DNA of 64,000 bases from Variovorax ginsengisoli (GTDB lineage Bacteria; Pseudomonadota; Gammaproteobacteria; Burkholderiales; Burkholderiaceae_C), in contig NZ_RCZJ01000002.1 in the NCBI RefSeq assembly GCF_006438845.1, forward strand, positions 695,145-759,144. Direction: 5' to 3'. The notes under the pieces were generated by a model. That model had not been told where the DNA came from. It made no database searches and was given only the letters and a program-made list of their open reading frames with translations. The position numbers and the translations under genes were made by a program. The stretch's first letter is position 1. Each line of letters begins with the position of its first letter. This document shows positions 9,734-18,838 of this stretch, piece by piece.

Positions 9734-11344
9734 TTGAGCGCACAAATCGACCGTTTCGTCCACGACGGGCTTCCACCGGCAGAGCTGTTGCCGGTCTTTC
9801 GGTATGACCTGCCAGAGCTGCAGTTTCCCGACCAACTGAACCTGGTCGGAGAGCTGCTGGACAAGGCCCCCGCCAAGGGCTTCGGCGACAGGCCGATGCT
9901 GCGCTCGCCAACGCGCACGCTGACCTACGCGCAGGCTTCGATCGAGGTGAATCGCATCGCTCAGGTGCTCACGGAAGATCTCGGCCTGGTGCCCGGCAAC
10001 CGCGTGCTGCTGCGTGGCGGCAACTCCATCCCCATGGCGCTGGCTTGGCTGGCCGTCGTGAAGGCCGGGCTCATCGCGGTGGCGACGATGCCCTTGCTGC
10101 GTGCGCGCGAACTGAACGATATCGTCGACAAGTCGAAGCCCGCCGTGGCGTTGTGCGAAGCGAAGCTCATCGAAGACATGCTGGTCTCGCAGCAAGCGAA
10201 CCCGGTGCTGCGCACGGTGCTCGCTTTCAATTCCGACGCGCCAGATGCGCTCGAAGCGTTGGCCGCGAAGAAGAGCGGCGTCTTCGCCGCGTGCCCGACG
10301 TCTGCCGACGACATCGCATTGCTGGCCTTCACGTCGGGCACCACCGGCAAGCCCAAGGCGCCGGCCACCACGCACCGTGACGTACTCGCCATGTGCGAGA
10401 CCTGGCCGCGTCACATCCTGAAGGCGACGAGCGACGACATCGTGATGGGCTCGCCACCGCTGGCCTTCACCTTCGGACTGGGGGGCCTGCTGATCTATCC
10501 GATGTGGGCCGGCTCGTCGATCTACTACCCCGACATCCCGTACACGCCCGAAGGCATGGTGAAGCTGATCAACGAGATGGGCGCAACCATCGTCTACACC
10601 GCGCCCACCTTCTACCGCCAGATGGCCCCCTTCGCGAAGCAACACGGTGTGCCCACGCTGCGCATCACTGTCAGCGCCGGCGAGGCCCTGCCCGATGCCA
10701 CGCGACAGTTGTGGAAGGACGCGACCGGCATCGAGATGCTCGACGGCATCGGCGGCACCGAGGTGTTCCATATCTATATCTCGGCCGCAGGGCACGAAGT
10801 GAAGCGCGGCGCCATCGGCAAGGCCGTCCCCGGCTTCACTGCCAAGGTGGTCGACGACCAAGGCGACGAGGTGCCGCGCGGCACGGTGGGCAAGCTGGCG
10901 ATCCAGGGTCCCGTGGGCTGCCGCTACTTCGACGACGCACGGCAGACGGCGTATGTGAAGGACGGTTGGAACTACCCCGGCGACGCTTTCAGGCAAGACG
11001 ACGACGGCTACTTTTTCTACCAAGCACGCGCCGACGACATGATCATCACCGCCGGCTACAACGTCGGCGGCCCGGAGGTCGAAGACGCGTTGCTGCAACA
11101 CGCCGCGGTGGCCGAGTGCGGCGTGATCGGCAAGCCCGACGACGACCGCGGCATGATCGTCAAGGCTTACTGCGTGCTCAAGCCCGGCCATACCGGCGAC
11201 GCGGCGCTGCGCAAGATGCTGCAGGACCACGTCAAGGCGACCATTGCTCCCTACAAATACCCGCGCGAGATCGAGTTCGTCGACGCGCTCCCCCGCACCG
11301 AAACCGGGAAGCTCCAGCGCTTCAAATTGAGACAGACACCATGA
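9734..11344 (+). CDS. AMP-dependent acyl-CoA synthetase, 2-aminobenzoate-CoA ligase type
   Basis: Activates an aromatic acid with ATP and CoA, the first step of the operon's pathway. The 536-residue protein belongs to the benzoate/aminobenzoate ligase branch: the N-terminal segment DLGLVPGNRVLLRGGNS and KAGLIAVATMPLLRARELND resembles 2-aminobenzoate-CoA ligases as I remember them. The AMP-binding signature FTSGTTGKPKAPATTHRD lies near 197-214, GIGGTEVFHIY near 338, and the C-terminal lysine motif PRTETGKLQRFKL near 519-531. It starts with TTG at 9734 behind GCGGGGGT, so translation may be damped. The stop overlaps the Rid gene start. Benzoate or salicylate are alternative substrates. Confidence 0.85.
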   Translation: MSAQIDRFVHDGLPPAELLPVFRYDLPELQFPDQLNLVGELLDKAPAKGFGDRPMLRSPTRTLTYAQASIEVNRIAQVLTEDLGLVPGNRVLLRGGNSIPMALAWLAVVKAGLIAVATMPLLRARELNDIVDKSKPAVALCEAKLIEDMLVSQQANPVLRTVLAFNSDAPDALEALAAKKSGVFAACPTSADDIALLAFTSGTTGKPKAPATTHRDVLAMCETWPRHILKATSDDIVMGSPPLAFTFGLGGLLIYPMWAGSSIYYPDIPYTPEGMVKLINEMGATIVYTAPTFYRQMAPFAKQHGVPTLRITVSAGEALPDATRQLWKDATGIEMLDGIGGTEVFHIYISAAGHEVKRGAIGKAVPGFTAKVVDDQGDEVPRGTVGKLAIQGPVGCRYFDDARQTAYVKDGWNYPGDAFRQDDDGYFFYQARADDMIITAGYNVGGPEVEDALLQHAAVAECGVIGKPDDDRGMIVKAYCVLKPGHTGDAALRKMLQDHVKATIAPYKYPREIEFVDALPRTETGKLQRFKLRQTP

Positions 11345-11739
11345 TGAACAAGCTTCTTCAACCCGCCGGCTGGTTGCCGCCCAAGGGTTACGCCAACGGC
11401 ATCGCCGCGCGCGGCACCCAGATTTTCGTGGGCGGCCAGATTGGATGGAACGGTCAACAGCAGTTCGAGACCGACGACTTCATCGCACAGTGCGGCCAGG
11501 CGTTGCGCAACATTGCCGAGGTGCTGCGCGAAGCGGGTGCGGGTCCGGAACACATGGTGCGCATGACTTGGTACATCACCGACCGCGACGAATACAACGC
11601 ACGTCTGAGCGAGTTGGGCCCGGTATACCGGGATGCCATGGGACGTAATTTCCCGGCGATGACCTGCGTGCAGGTGGCGGCGTTGGTCGAAGCGCGCGCC
11701 AAGGTGGAGATCGAGGTGACCGCCGTGCTGCCGGATTGA
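11341..11739 (+). CDS. Rid-family (YjgF/YER057c/UK114) protein
   Basis: A 132-residue chorismate-mutase-fold protein of the Rid family, last gene of the operon, starting in an ATGA overlap with the ligase stop (ATG at 11341 or 11344). RidA proper hydrolyses enamine/imine intermediates. An amino-cyclohexene acyl-CoA made upstream would be an enamine, giving a plausible deaminase role. However, the conserved Arg of RidA, which sits in the motif VARLPK, is replaced: the equivalent here reads VAALVE (before ARAKVEIEV). That points to a Rid4-7-type member without the canonical deaminase residue. A terminator follows. Confidence 0.88.
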   Translation: MMNKLLQPAGWLPPKGYANGIAARGTQIFVGGQIGWNGQQQFETDDFIAQCGQALRNIAEVLREAGAGPEHMVRMTWYITDRDEYNARLSELGPVYRDAMGRNFPAMTCVQVAALVEARAKVEIEVTAVLPD

Positions 11740-11807
11740 CCTCTGCCTTCGGTCTAGAACCTGGCACGTTACCGATGGGTTTTCGCCCATGCTGTTCTGC
11801 AACGAAG

Positions 11808-11830
11808 AAGCCCTCTTGCGAGGGCTTTCT
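11808..11830 (+). terminator. Rho-independent terminator of the aminobenzoyl-CoA operon
   Basis: AAGCCCTC (11808-11815), a TTGC loop and GAGGGCTT (11820-11827) form a perfect 8-bp stem followed by TCTTC. Flanking GAAG/CTTC bases can extend it. A smaller hairpin, ATGGG (11775-11779) with CCCAT (11786-11790), lies just before it. Confidence 0.7.
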
Positions 11831-11870
11831 TCATCCACCTAACCTGTCCAGGTGACGTGCGTGGCAGCCA

Positions 11871-11905
11871 AAGAAAAAGGTCCTTTGATTTCTCAAAGGA
11901 CCTTT
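11871..11905 (-). terminator. Strong terminator after tRNA-fMet and the ribosomal operon
   Basis: A perfect 13-bp stem (11876-11888 with 11893-11905, four-base loop) begins seven bases after the CCA end of the tRNA on the minus strand and is followed by TTTTTCTTT. It would end both the tRNA and any read-through transcript of the spc/alpha operon. Confidence 0.85.
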
Positions 11906-11911
11906 CCGATT

Positions 11912-11988
<77 letters not shown>

Positions 11989-11998
11989 GCAAGATGGA

Positions 11999-12004
11999 AT
12001 TATA
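11999..12004 (-). promoter_or_regulatory. Candidate -10 element for tRNA-fMet
   Basis: On the minus strand TATAAT occurs across 12004-11999, placing a start near 11992, four bases before the mature tRNA end at 11988. No convincing -35 sequence lies 16-18 bases upstream (that region is the G/C-rich end of rplQ), so strength is uncertain. Confidence 0.4.
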
Positions 12005-12006
12005 TC

Positions 12007-12408
12007 TTATTCCGAGGCGCTCTGCGCATCGTCAGCAACTTCTTTCACGTCAGGGCGGTCGACCAGCTCGACCAGTGCCATCGGCGCGTTGTCACCCACG
12101 CGGAAGCCCATTTTCAGGATCCGCGTGTAGCCGCCTGGACGCGTGTTGTAACGCGGCCCCAGTTCGGCGAAGAGCTTGACGACGCTGTCGCGATCGCGAA
12201 GACGGTCGAAAGCCAGGCGCTTGTTGGCGAGCGTGGGCTTCTTGGCCAGCGTGATCATCGGCTCGATGACGCGGCGCAGTTCCTTGGCCTTCGGCAGGGT
12301 GGTCTTGATGGCTTCGTGCTCGATGAGCGAATTCATCATGTTCTGCAGCATCGCAAGACGGTGCGAGCTGGTGCGATTGAGTTTGCGGAGGCCGTGACCG
12401 TGACGCAT
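12007..12408 (-). CDS. rplQ: 50S ribosomal protein L17
   Basis: Large-subunit protein near the exit tunnel. The 133-residue sequence opens with the L17 signature [20 protein letters not shown] and contains [17 protein letters not shown], with a short acidic tail (DDAQSASE) typical of betaproteobacteria. It is the last protein gene of the alpha operon, 83 bases after rpoA, with a hairpin between them. An initiator tRNA gene follows after 18 bases. Confidence 0.97.
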   Translation of the reverse strand: MRHGHGLRKLNRTSSHRLAMLQNMMNSLIEHEAIKTTLPKAKELRRVIEPMITLAKKPTLANKRLAFDRLRDRDSVVKLFAELGPRYNTRPGGYTRILKMGFRVGDNAPMALVELVDRPDVKEVADDAQSASE

Positions 12409-12434
12409 GGTGATATTCCTTTGAGGTTTTTAAT

Positions 12435-12462
12435 AAGGGCAGCCGTGTCAGGTACTGCCCTT
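12435..12462 (-). other. Intergenic hairpin between rpoA and rplQ
   Basis: AAGGGCAG (12435-12442) pairs with CTGCCCTT (12455-12462), an 8-bp stem with a 12-base loop in the 83-base rpoA-rplQ gap. No T-run follows in the direction of transcription (ATTAAAAACC), so it looks like a processing or stability element more than a terminator. Confidence 0.45.
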
Positions 12463-12491
12463 CGCGAATGAACGCTTGGGTTGACTTCGAA

Positions 12492-13481
12492 TTAACGCTT
12501 GTCCAGACCGGCCGGCGGCCAGCTTTCGAGCTTCATGCCCAAGGTAAGACCGCGCGACGCGAGGACTTCCTTGATTTCGTTGAGCGACTTGCGACCCAAG
12601 TTCGGGGTCTTGAGCAACTCGTTCTCGGTGCGCTGGATCAGGTCGCCGATGTAATAGATGTTCTCGGCCTTCAGGCAGTTCGCCGAACGGACGGTGAGTT
12701 CGAGCTCGTCGACCGGACGCAGCAGAATCGGGTCGAACTGCTGGGCGCTGCGCGGTGCAGGTGCATCGAACGCGGCGAGTTCGCCACCTTCGAGCTGCGC
12801 GAACACAGCGAGCTGCTCCACCAGAATCTTTGCCGACGCACGAACCGCGTCTTCTGCTGTGATGGCGCCGTTGGTCTCGATTTCGATGAGCAGCTTGTCC
12901 AAGTCGGTACGCTGTTCAACGCGGGCGCTTTCGACGGTGTAGCTTACGCGCTTCACGGGCGAGAACGACGCGTCGAGCACGATCCGGCCGATCGACTTGG
13001 TGGGCTCGTCCGCATAGCGACGCATCGTGCCAGGGACGTAGCCACGGCCCTTTTCGACCTTGATCTGCATGTCCAGCTTGCCACCTTGCGACAGGTGCGC
13101 GATGACATGGTCCGGATTGATGATCTCGACATCGTGCGGCGTCTGGATGTCCGACGCCAGCACTGGGCCGTCGCCATCCTTGCGCAAGCTCAACGTGACT
13201 TCATCGCGGTTGTGGAGCTTGAACACCACGCCCTTGAGGTTCAACAGGATGTTGACGACGTCTTCTTGAACGCCATCGATCGACGAGTACTCGTGGAGGA
13301 CGCCGGCGATCGTGACTTCGGTGGCCGAGTAACCGACCATCGATGACAGCAGCACGCGACGCAGCGCGTTGCCGAGCGTGTGGCCGTAGCCGCGCTCGAA
13401 AGGCTCGAGCGTGACCTTCGCCTTGTTGGCGGCCAATTGCTCGACCTGGATGGTCTTGGGTTTCAGCAGGGTGGTTTGCAT
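12492..13481 (-). CDS. rpoA: RNA polymerase alpha subunit
   Basis: Alpha subunit (329 residues) that dimerises to nucleate RNA polymerase. The N-terminal domain shows [20 protein letters not shown] (about residues 27-46) and the dimer/beta-contact regions. The C-terminal domain has [17 protein letters not shown], which contains the UP-element and activator contact residues (Arg, Asn, Cys, Leu, Lys, Ala order as in E. coli 265-271), then [10 protein letters not shown]. It lies in the standard rpsD-rpoA-rplQ order. The 129-base gap before it holds a terminator-like hairpin. Confidence 0.98.
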   Translation of the reverse strand: MQTTLLKPKTIQVEQLAANKAKVTLEPFERGYGHTLGNALRRVLLSSMVGYSATEVTIAGVLHEYSSIDGVQEDVVNILLNLKGVVFKLHNRDEVTLSLRKDGDGPVLASDIQTPHDVEIINPDHVIAHLSQGGKLDMQIKVEKGRGYVPGTMRRYADEPTKSIGRIVLDASFSPVKRVSYTVESARVEQRTDLDKLLIEIETNGAITAEDAVRASAKILVEQLAVFAQLEGGELAAFDAPAPRSAQQFDPILLRPVDELELTVRSANCLKAENIYYIGDLIQRTENELLKTPNLGRKSLNEIKEVLASRGLTLGMKLESWPPAGLDKR

Positions 13482-13563
13482 GCAGACTTCCTCTCAATAC
13501 CCCCGGTTCGTTACACCGGTAAGGCTGGTGAAGTGCCCTGTCGCGGTGCAGCGCGAAGGGAAC

Positions 13564-13600
13564 AAAAAATCACAAGAACGAGGCAGCGCCGCTGCCTCGT
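13564..13600 (-). terminator. Terminator-like hairpin between rpsD and rpoA
   Basis: ACGAGGCAGC (13578-13587), a three-base loop and GCTGCCTCGT (13591-13600) make a perfect 10-bp stem. In the direction of transcription it is followed after eight bases by TTTTTT (13564-13569). The spacing to the T-run is longer than ideal, so partial termination or an RNA processing signal that sets rpoA level relative to ribosomal proteins is more likely than a full stop. Confidence 0.5.
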
Positions 13601-13610
13601 CGTCGTCCGC

Positions 13611-14234
13611 TTAACGCGAATAGAGTTCGACGATCAACGATTCGTTGATGTCGGCAGCGAATTCGTCGCGGTCCGGGACCTTCTTGAAGGTGCCTTCGGC
13701 CTTGTCGGCATTCACTTCGACCCAAGCCGGCATGCCCACCTGTGCAGCCAGTTGGAGCGCTTCGGCGATGCGAGTCTGTTTCTTCGACTTGTCGCGCACC
13801 GCGATCACGTCGCCGGTCTTGACCAGGTACGACGCAATATTGACCGACTGACCATTCACCGTGATCGCACGATGCGACACCAGCTGACGCGCTTCAGCGC
13901 GGGTCGAGCCGAAGCCCATGCGGTAGACGACATTGTCCAGACGCGATTCGAGAATGAACAGCAGGTTGGCGCCAGTGTTGCCACGGCGACGATCGGCTTC
14001 TTCGAAGTAGCGGCGGAACTGCTTCTCGAGCACGCCGTACATGCGCTTGACCTTCTGCTTTTCACGCAGTTGCAGGCCGAAGTCGGACGTGCGCTGACCC
14101 GAAGTGCGGCCGTGCTGGCCAGGCTTGGAGTCGAACTTCGACTTGTCCTGGATCGAGCGGCGGGCGCTCTTCAGGAAAAGGTCTGTGCCTTCGCGGCGGG
14201 AAAGTTTGGCCTTGGGGCCGAGGTAGCGTGCCAC
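13611..14234 (-). CDS. rpsD: 30S ribosomal protein S4
   Basis: Primary 16S rRNA-binding protein and, in enterobacteria, the translational repressor of the alpha operon. The 207-residue sequence begins [20 protein letters not shown] and contains the S4 RNA-binding domain ([20 protein letters not shown], then [12 protein letters not shown]). It lies between rpsK and rpoA as expected. The N-terminus lacks the Cys cluster of zinc-binding S4 proteins. The 160-base gap before it is unusually long for this operon. Confidence 0.98.
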   Translation of the reverse strand: MARYLGPKAKLSRREGTDLFLKSARRSIQDKSKFDSKPGQHGRTSGQRTSDFGLQLREKQKVKRMYGVLEKQFRRYFEEADRRRGNTGANLLFILESRLDNVVYRMGFGSTRAEARQLVSHRAITVNGQSVNIASYLVKTGDVIAVRDKSKKQTRIAEALQLAAQVGMPAWVEVNADKAEGTFKKVPDRDEFAADINESLIVELYSR

Positions 14235-14381
14235 GTGATCTTCCTTTGTGTCATCTGCTGCAGCGCTGGTCTGCAGGAGCCATCAGCGGCGTGCCGATGG
14301 CGGTGGGCTTGTTAAAACAAAATGCGCAGCCGCGGTGAAGCAGACTGCGCGGTGGCGTCGCAGCCCGAAGGCCAGGACACC

Positions 14382-14397
14382 TGATCGCCGACGATCA
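14382..14397 (-). other. Hairpin at the rpsK stop codon
   Basis: TGATCG (14382-14387) and CGATCA (14392-14397) form a 6-bp stem with loop CCGA, and the second arm contains the rpsK stop. It opens the 160-base rpsK-rpsD gap (14235-14394), in which GCGCAG/CTGCGC repeats (about 14317-14350) can form further structure. No gene is seen in this gap; it may carry a translational control site for rpsD. Confidence 0.35.
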
Positions 14398-14799
14398 GAT
14401 ACGGCGACGTTTTTGCGGACGGCAACCGTTGTGCGGCACCGGAGTCACGTCGGCAATCGAATTGATCCGAATGCCAAGCGCAGCCAGTGCACGCACCGAC
14501 GATTCGCGACCCGGGCCGGGACCCTTGATCTCGACGTCGAGGTTCTTAATGCCCTGTTCGACAGCAGCACGGCCTGCGACTTCCGAAGCCACCTGAGCAG
14601 CGAACGGCGTCGACTTGCGCGAGCCCTTGAAGCCCTGGCCACCCGAAGACGCCCACGACAGCGCATTGCCCTGGCGGTCGGTGATCGTGATGATCGTGTT
14701 GTTGAACGAGGCATGCACGTGGGCGATACCGTCCGCAACGTTCTTGCGAACCTTCTTGCGAACGCGCTGTGCGGCGTTATTGGCAGGAGCTTTAGCCAT
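14395..14799 (-). CDS. rpsK: 30S ribosomal protein S11
   Basis: Platform protein of the small subunit, 134 residues. The N-terminus is basic and Ala-rich ([20 protein letters not shown]), followed by [20 protein letters not shown] and the C-terminal [17 protein letters not shown] signature. It starts 13 bases after the rpsM stop, in the normal alpha-operon order. A long gap with hairpins separates it from rpsD. Confidence 0.98.
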   Translation of the reverse strand: MAKAPANNAAQRVRKKVRKNVADGIAHVHASFNNTIITITDRQGNALSWASSGGQGFKGSRKSTPFAAQVASEVAGRAAVEQGIKNLDVEIKGPGPGRESSVRALAALGIRINSIADVTPVPHNGCRPQKRRRI

Positions 14800-14812
14800 G
14801 CTGTTTCAATCC

Positions 14813-15178
14813 TTATTTCTTCAGGGACTGCGCGGCCTTGCGCGGACCCTTGCGGGTACGGGCATTGGTGCGCGTGCGCTGGCCGCGCATCGGCAGGCCA
14901 CGGCGATGACGGAAGCCGCGATAGCAGCCGATGTCCATCAAACGCTTGATGTTCATCGTCGTCTCGCGACGCAGATCGCCTTCAATGGTGAAGAGCGCGA
15001 TCTGATCGCGAATCTTTTCCAGATCAGCGTCGGTCAGATCTTTGATCTTCTTCGAATACTCGATGCCGCTCGCTTCGCAGATTTGTCGGGCGCGGGTGCG
15101 ACCGATACCGAAAATGGCGGTCAGGCCAATCTCAGCGTGCTTGTGCGGCGGAATGTTGATGCCAGCAATACGTGCCAT
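14813..15178 (-). CDS. rpsM: 30S ribosomal protein S13
   Basis: Head protein of the small subunit that contacts P-site tRNA. The 121-residue sequence starts [20 protein letters not shown] and has the helix-hairpin region [16 protein letters not shown] and the basic tail [19 protein letters not shown]. It follows rpmJ by 25 bases. No S4-type pseudoknot is evident in that short gap, although it was not modelled. Confidence 0.98.
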   Translation of the reverse strand: MARIAGINIPPHKHAEIGLTAIFGIGRTRARQICEASGIEYSKKIKDLTDADLEKIRDQIALFTIEGDLRRETTMNIKRLMDIGCYRGFRHRRGLPMRGQRTRTNARTRKGPRKAAQSLKK

Positions 15179-15203
15179 GTGCGTCCTCTAATACTCTTTT
15201 GAA

Positions 15204-15317
15204 TCAACCCTGGCGCTGCTTGTGGCGCGGGTCGGAACAGATCACACGCACGACACCTTTGCGGCGGATGACCTTGCAATTACGGCAGATGGGTTTGACC
15301 GAAGCCGAAACTCTCAT
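15204..15317 (-). CDS. rpmJ: 50S ribosomal protein L36
   Basis: A 37-residue zinc-ribbon ribosomal protein, found by reading the minus strand between rpsM and secY. The sequence opens [20 protein letters not shown] and ends in HKQRQG; the zinc ligands C11, C14, C27 and H33 are all present, so this is the zinc-containing (C+) form. The ATG is at 15317 behind AGGAG. infA, which sits beside rpmJ in many bacteria, is absent here. Confidence 0.95.
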   Translation of the reverse strand: MRVSASVKPICRNCKVIRRKGVVRVICSDPRHKQRQG

Positions 15318-15382
15318 TTGATTCTCCTAAAACTGTTTAACGTGGCGATCAGCGCCTGGACTCAATACTTGAAACGCCAGCC

Positions 15383-16693
15383 CTACGATGTCTTGAAGTT
15401 CGCCTTCTTGAGCAGCGATTCATACTGCTGAGACATCATGTAGTTCTGTACCTGGGCCATGAAGTCCATCGTGACGACCACGATGATCAGCAAGGAGGTG
15501 CCGCCAAAATAGAACGGCACGTTGTACTTGAGGATCAGGAACTCGGGCAGCAGACAGACGAAGGTGATGTACACCGCGCCCGCCAATGTCAGGCGAACCA
15601 GGATCTTGTCGATGTAGCGTGCGGTCTGGTCACCCGGGCGGATGCCCGGAATGAATGCACCACTCTTCTTCAGGTTGTCGGCCGTTTCCTTGCTGTTGAA
15701 CACGAGTGCCGTGTAGAAGAAGCAGAAGAACACGATCGCAGCGGCGTAGAGCATCACATAGATCGGCTGCCCCGGTGTGAGCGCCCCTGCAATGTCCTTG
15801 ATCCAGCGCATGCTGTCCCCGGTGCTGAACCAACCCACCACAGTGGCCGGCAGCAGGATGATCGACGAAGCGAAGATCGGCGGAATCACGCCAGCCATGT
15901 TCAGCTTCAGAGGCAGATGCGACGACTGGCCACCGTACACCTTGTTGCCCACTTGGCGGCGCGCATAGTTCACAAGGATCTTGCGTTGGCCGCGTTCGAC
16001 GAACACAACGAAATAGGTGACGAGCACAACCACGGCGATGATGAAGATCGCAACGATGGGGTTCATCGCGCCAGTCGTCACCAAAGAAGCCAGACCGCCA
16101 ACGGCACTCGGAAGGCCCGCCGCGATCCCCGAGAAGATCAGGATCGAGATGCCGTTGCCCAAACCACGCTCGGTGATCTGTTCGCCGAGCCACATCAGAA
16201 ACATCGAACCGGCCGTCAAGCTGATCATGGCGGTCAGCCGGAAGCCGAAGCCCGGGGCAATCACCAAACCGGCCGACGATTCCAGAGCGACGGCGATGCT
16301 GAAAGACTGGAACAATGCCAGACCCAGGGTGCCGTACCGCGTGTACTGCGTGATCTTGCGCCGACCAGCCTCGCCTTCCTTCTTCAACTGCTCGAAGGTC
16401 GGCACCACGTAAGTCATCAACTGCATGATGATCGACGCGGAGATGTACGGCATGATGCCCAGCGCGAACACAGTGAAGCGCGACAGCGCCCCGCCCGAGA
16501 ACATGTTGAACAGGCTCAGGATCCCGCCCTGTTGTCCCTGGAAGAGCTGCGCCAGCTGGTCGGGATTGATGCCCGGTACAGGAATGTGCGCGCCGATCCG
16601 ATAGACGACGAGTGCGAGCAGCAAAAAGACGAGCCGACGACGGAGGTCGCCGAACTTGCCGGTTTTTGCGAGCGTTGCCGCGTTAGTTGCCAC
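15383..16693 (-). CDS. secY: Protein translocase channel subunit SecY
   Basis: Central pore of the Sec translocon in the inner membrane, 436 residues with ten predicted transmembrane segments. Family motifs are visible: [18 protein letters not shown] near the first periplasmic loop, [14 protein letters not shown], the cytoplasmic loop ending [14 protein letters not shown], and [12 protein letters not shown] near the C-terminal third. It lies between rplO and rpmJ, the standard spc-operon position, and is co-transcribed with the ribosomal genes. Confidence 0.97.
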   Translation of the reverse strand: MATNAATLAKTGKFGDLRRRLVFLLLALVVYRIGAHIPVPGINPDQLAQLFQGQQGGILSLFNMFSGGALSRFTVFALGIMPYISASIIMQLMTYVVPTFEQLKKEGEAGRRKITQYTRYGTLGLALFQSFSIAVALESSAGLVIAPGFGFRLTAMISLTAGSMFLMWLGEQITERGLGNGISILIFSGIAAGLPSAVGGLASLVTTGAMNPIVAIFIIAVVVLVTYFVVFVERGQRKILVNYARRQVGNKVYGGQSSHLPLKLNMAGVIPPIFASSIILLPATVVGWFSTGDSMRWIKDIAGALTPGQPIYVMLYAAAIVFFCFFYTALVFNSKETADNLKKSGAFIPGIRPGDQTARYIDKILVRLTLAGAVYITFVCLLPEFLILKYNVPFYFGGTSLLIIVVVTMDFMAQVQNYMMSQQYESLLKKANFKTS

Positions 16694-16717
16694 GAAGGAT
16701 CTCTCTCAGTCCGGTCT

Positions 16718-17149
16718 TTAGGCGATGCTGCCGCCGGCCGCTTCGATCGCAGCCTTGGCACCAGCGGTCGCGCCGATGCCCGTCAGCTTCACGGCCTTGG
16801 TCAGTTCGCCGGTCTTGATGACCTTGACGACCTTGATCATGTGACCGACCAAGCCAGCTTGCTTCAGCGTCAGCATGTCGACTTCGGCGGCGCCGAGGTT
16901 CTCGAGCGACGTCAGTGTGACTTCGGCGTTGTACTTGAGCGTTTGCGACTTGAAACCGCGCTTCGGCAAACGCCGTTGCAGCGGCATTTGACCGCCTTCG
17001 AAGCCCACCTTGTGGAAGCCGCCTGCGCGCGACTTCTGGCCCTTGTGACCGCGACCGGCCGTCTTGCCGATGCCAGAACCGATACCGCGACCGACGCGAC
17101 GCTTCGCGTGCTTGGCGCCTGCGGCCGGCTTGATGCCATTGAGTTCCAT
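16718..17149 (-). CDS. rplO: 50S ribosomal protein L15
   Basis: Late-assembly large-subunit protein, 143 residues. The Gly/Lys-rich N-terminal half is typical ([40 protein letters not shown]), followed by the globular domain ending [12 protein letters not shown]. It lies 11 bases after rpmD and 24 before secY, in standard order. Confidence 0.97.
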   Translation of the reverse strand: MELNGIKPAAGAKHAKRRVGRGIGSGIGKTAGRGHKGQKSRAGGFHKVGFEGGQMPLQRRLPKRGFKSQTLKYNAEVTLTSLENLGAAEVDMLTLKQAGLVGHMIKVVKVIKTGELTKAVKLTGIGATAGAKAAIEAAGGSIA

Positions 17150-17160
17150 ATCAGTCTCTC

Positions 17161-17349
17161 TTACAGAACTTTGACCAGATAACTGATCTTGTTGATCATG
17201 CCGCGCACGGCGGGCGTGTCTTGCAACTCGCTCACGCTGTTGATCTTGCGCAGGCCGAGGCCGCGCACCGTCGCACGGTGCGATTCCTTGGTGCCGATCG
17301 GGCTCTTCACGAGTTGCACCTTGACGGTGGTTTGTTCTTGCGTCGTCAT
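17161..17349 (-). CDS. rpmD: 50S ribosomal protein L30
   Basis: Small large-subunit protein, 62 residues, recognised by [20 protein letters not shown] and [20 protein letters not shown]. The first few residues (MTTQEQTT) are a short extension common in betaproteobacteria. It sits between rpsE and rplO with gaps of 14 and 11 bases, so it is in the spc operon transcript. Confidence 0.96.
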   Translation of the reverse strand: MTTQEQTTVKVQLVKSPIGTKESHRATVRGLGLRKINSVSELQDTPAVRGMINKISYLVKVL

Positions 17350-17363
17350 GTCGATGCTCCTGC

Positions 17364-17882
17364 TCAGGCGAACAGCTCTTCGACCGTCAGGCCGCGCTTG
17401 GCAGCAACGGCCGACGCGGTCGTCGAGTTCTTCAGGCCGTCCAGCGTGGCACGGACCATGTTGTAGGGGTTCGACGAACCATGGCTCTTGGCCACGATGT
17501 CGGTGATGCCCAGGACCTCGAACACGGCGCGCATCGGGCCGCCAGCGATGATGCCGGTACCTTTGGGGGCCGGAATCATGACGACGGAAGCGGCACCATG
17601 GTGGCCCGTCACGCGGTGATGCAGCGTGCCGTTCTTGATCGAGATCTTGAACAGATTGCGGCGGGCTTCTTCCATGGCCTTTTGCACGGCAGCGGGCACT
17701 TCCTTCGACTTGCCCTTGCCCATGCCGACCTTGCCGTCGCCGTCACCCACCACGGTGAGTGCCGCGAAACCGAGAATACGACCGCCCTTCACCACCTTGG
17801 TGACGCGGTTGATCGCGATCATCTTCTCGCGAAGACCGTCCTCGGGTCCTTCGTTTTGCGTTCTTGCTTGAATCTTTGCCAT
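17364..17882 (-). CDS. rpsE: 30S ribosomal protein S5
   Basis: Decoding-fidelity protein of the small subunit, 172 residues. The double-stranded RNA-binding part reads [20 protein letters not shown] and [19 protein letters not shown]; the C-terminal half has [20 protein letters not shown]. It follows rplR by 18 bases. The residues where spectinomycin or ram mutations occur were not inspected in detail. Confidence 0.98.
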   Translation of the reverse strand: MAKIQARTQNEGPEDGLREKMIAINRVTKVVKGGRILGFAALTVVGDGDGKVGMGKGKSKEVPAAVQKAMEEARRNLFKISIKNGTLHHRVTGHHGAASVVMIPAPKGTGIIAGGPMRAVFEVLGITDIVAKSHGSSNPYNMVRATLDGLKNSTTASAVAAKRGLTVEELFA

Positions 17883-17900
17883 TTTGAATCTCGTGTCCGG

Positions 17901-18269
17901 TTAGAACTGCAAGCCGGCTTCGCGGGCTGCGTCGGCCAGCGCCTTGACGCGGCCGTGGTACGCAAAACCTGCGCGGTCGAAAGCAACCTTCTCGACGCCA
18001 GCGGCCTTGGCCTTCTCGGCGATGCGCTTGCCGATGGCGGTGGCAGCGGCGGCATTGCCACCCTTGCCGGAGCCGCCGAGCGAGGTGCGCACTTCGGCTT
18101 CGGCCGTCGACGCGGTCGCGATCACCTTGGTGCCGTCGCCGGAGATGACGGTGGCGTAGATGTGCAGGTTGGTGCGATTCACCGTCAAACGGGCCACGCC
18201 TTGCGTCGCGATCCGGATGCGGGTCTGACGCGAGCGGCGCAGACGCTGTGCTTTTTTGGTCAACATCAT
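17901..18269 (-). CDS. rplR: 50S ribosomal protein L18
   Basis: 5S rRNA-binding protein, 122 residues, with the basic N-terminus [32 protein letters not shown] and the C-terminal [20 protein letters not shown]. Two consecutive ATGs (18269 and 18266) are possible starts; AAGGGG lies seven bases before the first, which I prefer. It is 11 bases after rplF. Confidence 0.97.
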   Translation of the reverse strand: MMLTKKAQRLRRSRQTRIRIATQGVARLTVNRTNLHIYATVISGDGTKVIATASTAEAEVRTSLGGSGKGGNAAAATAIGKRIAEKAKAAGVEKVAFDRAGFAYHGRVKALADAAREAGLQF

Positions 18270-18280
18270 TTTGCTGCCCC

Positions 18281-18814
18281 TTACTTCTTCTTGGTCTCTT
18301 TGATCACGATCTTCTCGTCCGAATAACGGATGCCCTTGCCCTTGTAAGGCTCAGGCGGACGAACAGCGCGGATCTCAGCGGCGATTTGACCAACGCGCTG
18401 ACGGTCAGCACCCTTGATCACGATTTCGGTCGGGGTTGCAGTGGCCACCGTGATGCCCTGGGGCATCTCGATGTTGACCGGATGCGAGTAACCGACTTGC
18501 AGGTTCAACTTGTTGTTCGAGGCCGCAGCCTTGAAGCCGACACCGACGAGGTTGAGCTTCTTTTCGAAGCCCTTCGTCACGCCGACGACCATGTTGTTGA
18601 CCAACTGACGGATCGTGCCGCTCATCGCATTCGCTTCACGCGAATCGTTGGCAGGCTCGAAGCTCAGCTTGCCGTCCTTGCTGACGACATTCACCAGGGC
18701 ATTGCGGGCCAGGTTGAGCGAACCGCCCGAACCCTTGACGCTGATCTGGTCTTCCTTGATCGACACATCCACACCTGCGGGGATGGTGACCGGCATTTTT
18801 CCAACTCGGGACAT
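18281..18814 (-). CDS. rplF: 50S ribosomal protein L6
   Basis: Large-subunit protein near the GTPase centre, 177 residues with two similar domains. It opens [20 protein letters not shown] and ends with the L6 signature [20 protein letters not shown]. It is 24 bases downstream of rpsH in the spc operon. Confidence 0.98.
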   Translation of the reverse strand: MSRVGKMPVTIPAGVDVSIKEDQISVKGSGGSLNLARNALVNVVSKDGKLSFEPANDSREANAMSGTIRQLVNNMVVGVTKGFEKKLNLVGVGFKAAASNNKLNLQVGYSHPVNIEMPQGITVATATPTEIVIKGADRQRVGQIAAEIRAVRPPEPYKGKGIRYSDEKIVIKETKKK

Positions 18815-18838
18815 TTCAGTGACTCCTCGATGTCTCGG

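Noticed and set aside
8786..11230. Long minus-strand frame opposite the acyl-CoA dehydrogenase and ligase
   Set aside because: Same high-GC shadow effect; spans two conserved genes and has no domain.
15318..15382. Expected infA gene between secY and rpmJ
   Set aside because: Only 65 bases are present, too short, and no initiation-factor sequence is seen on either strand.
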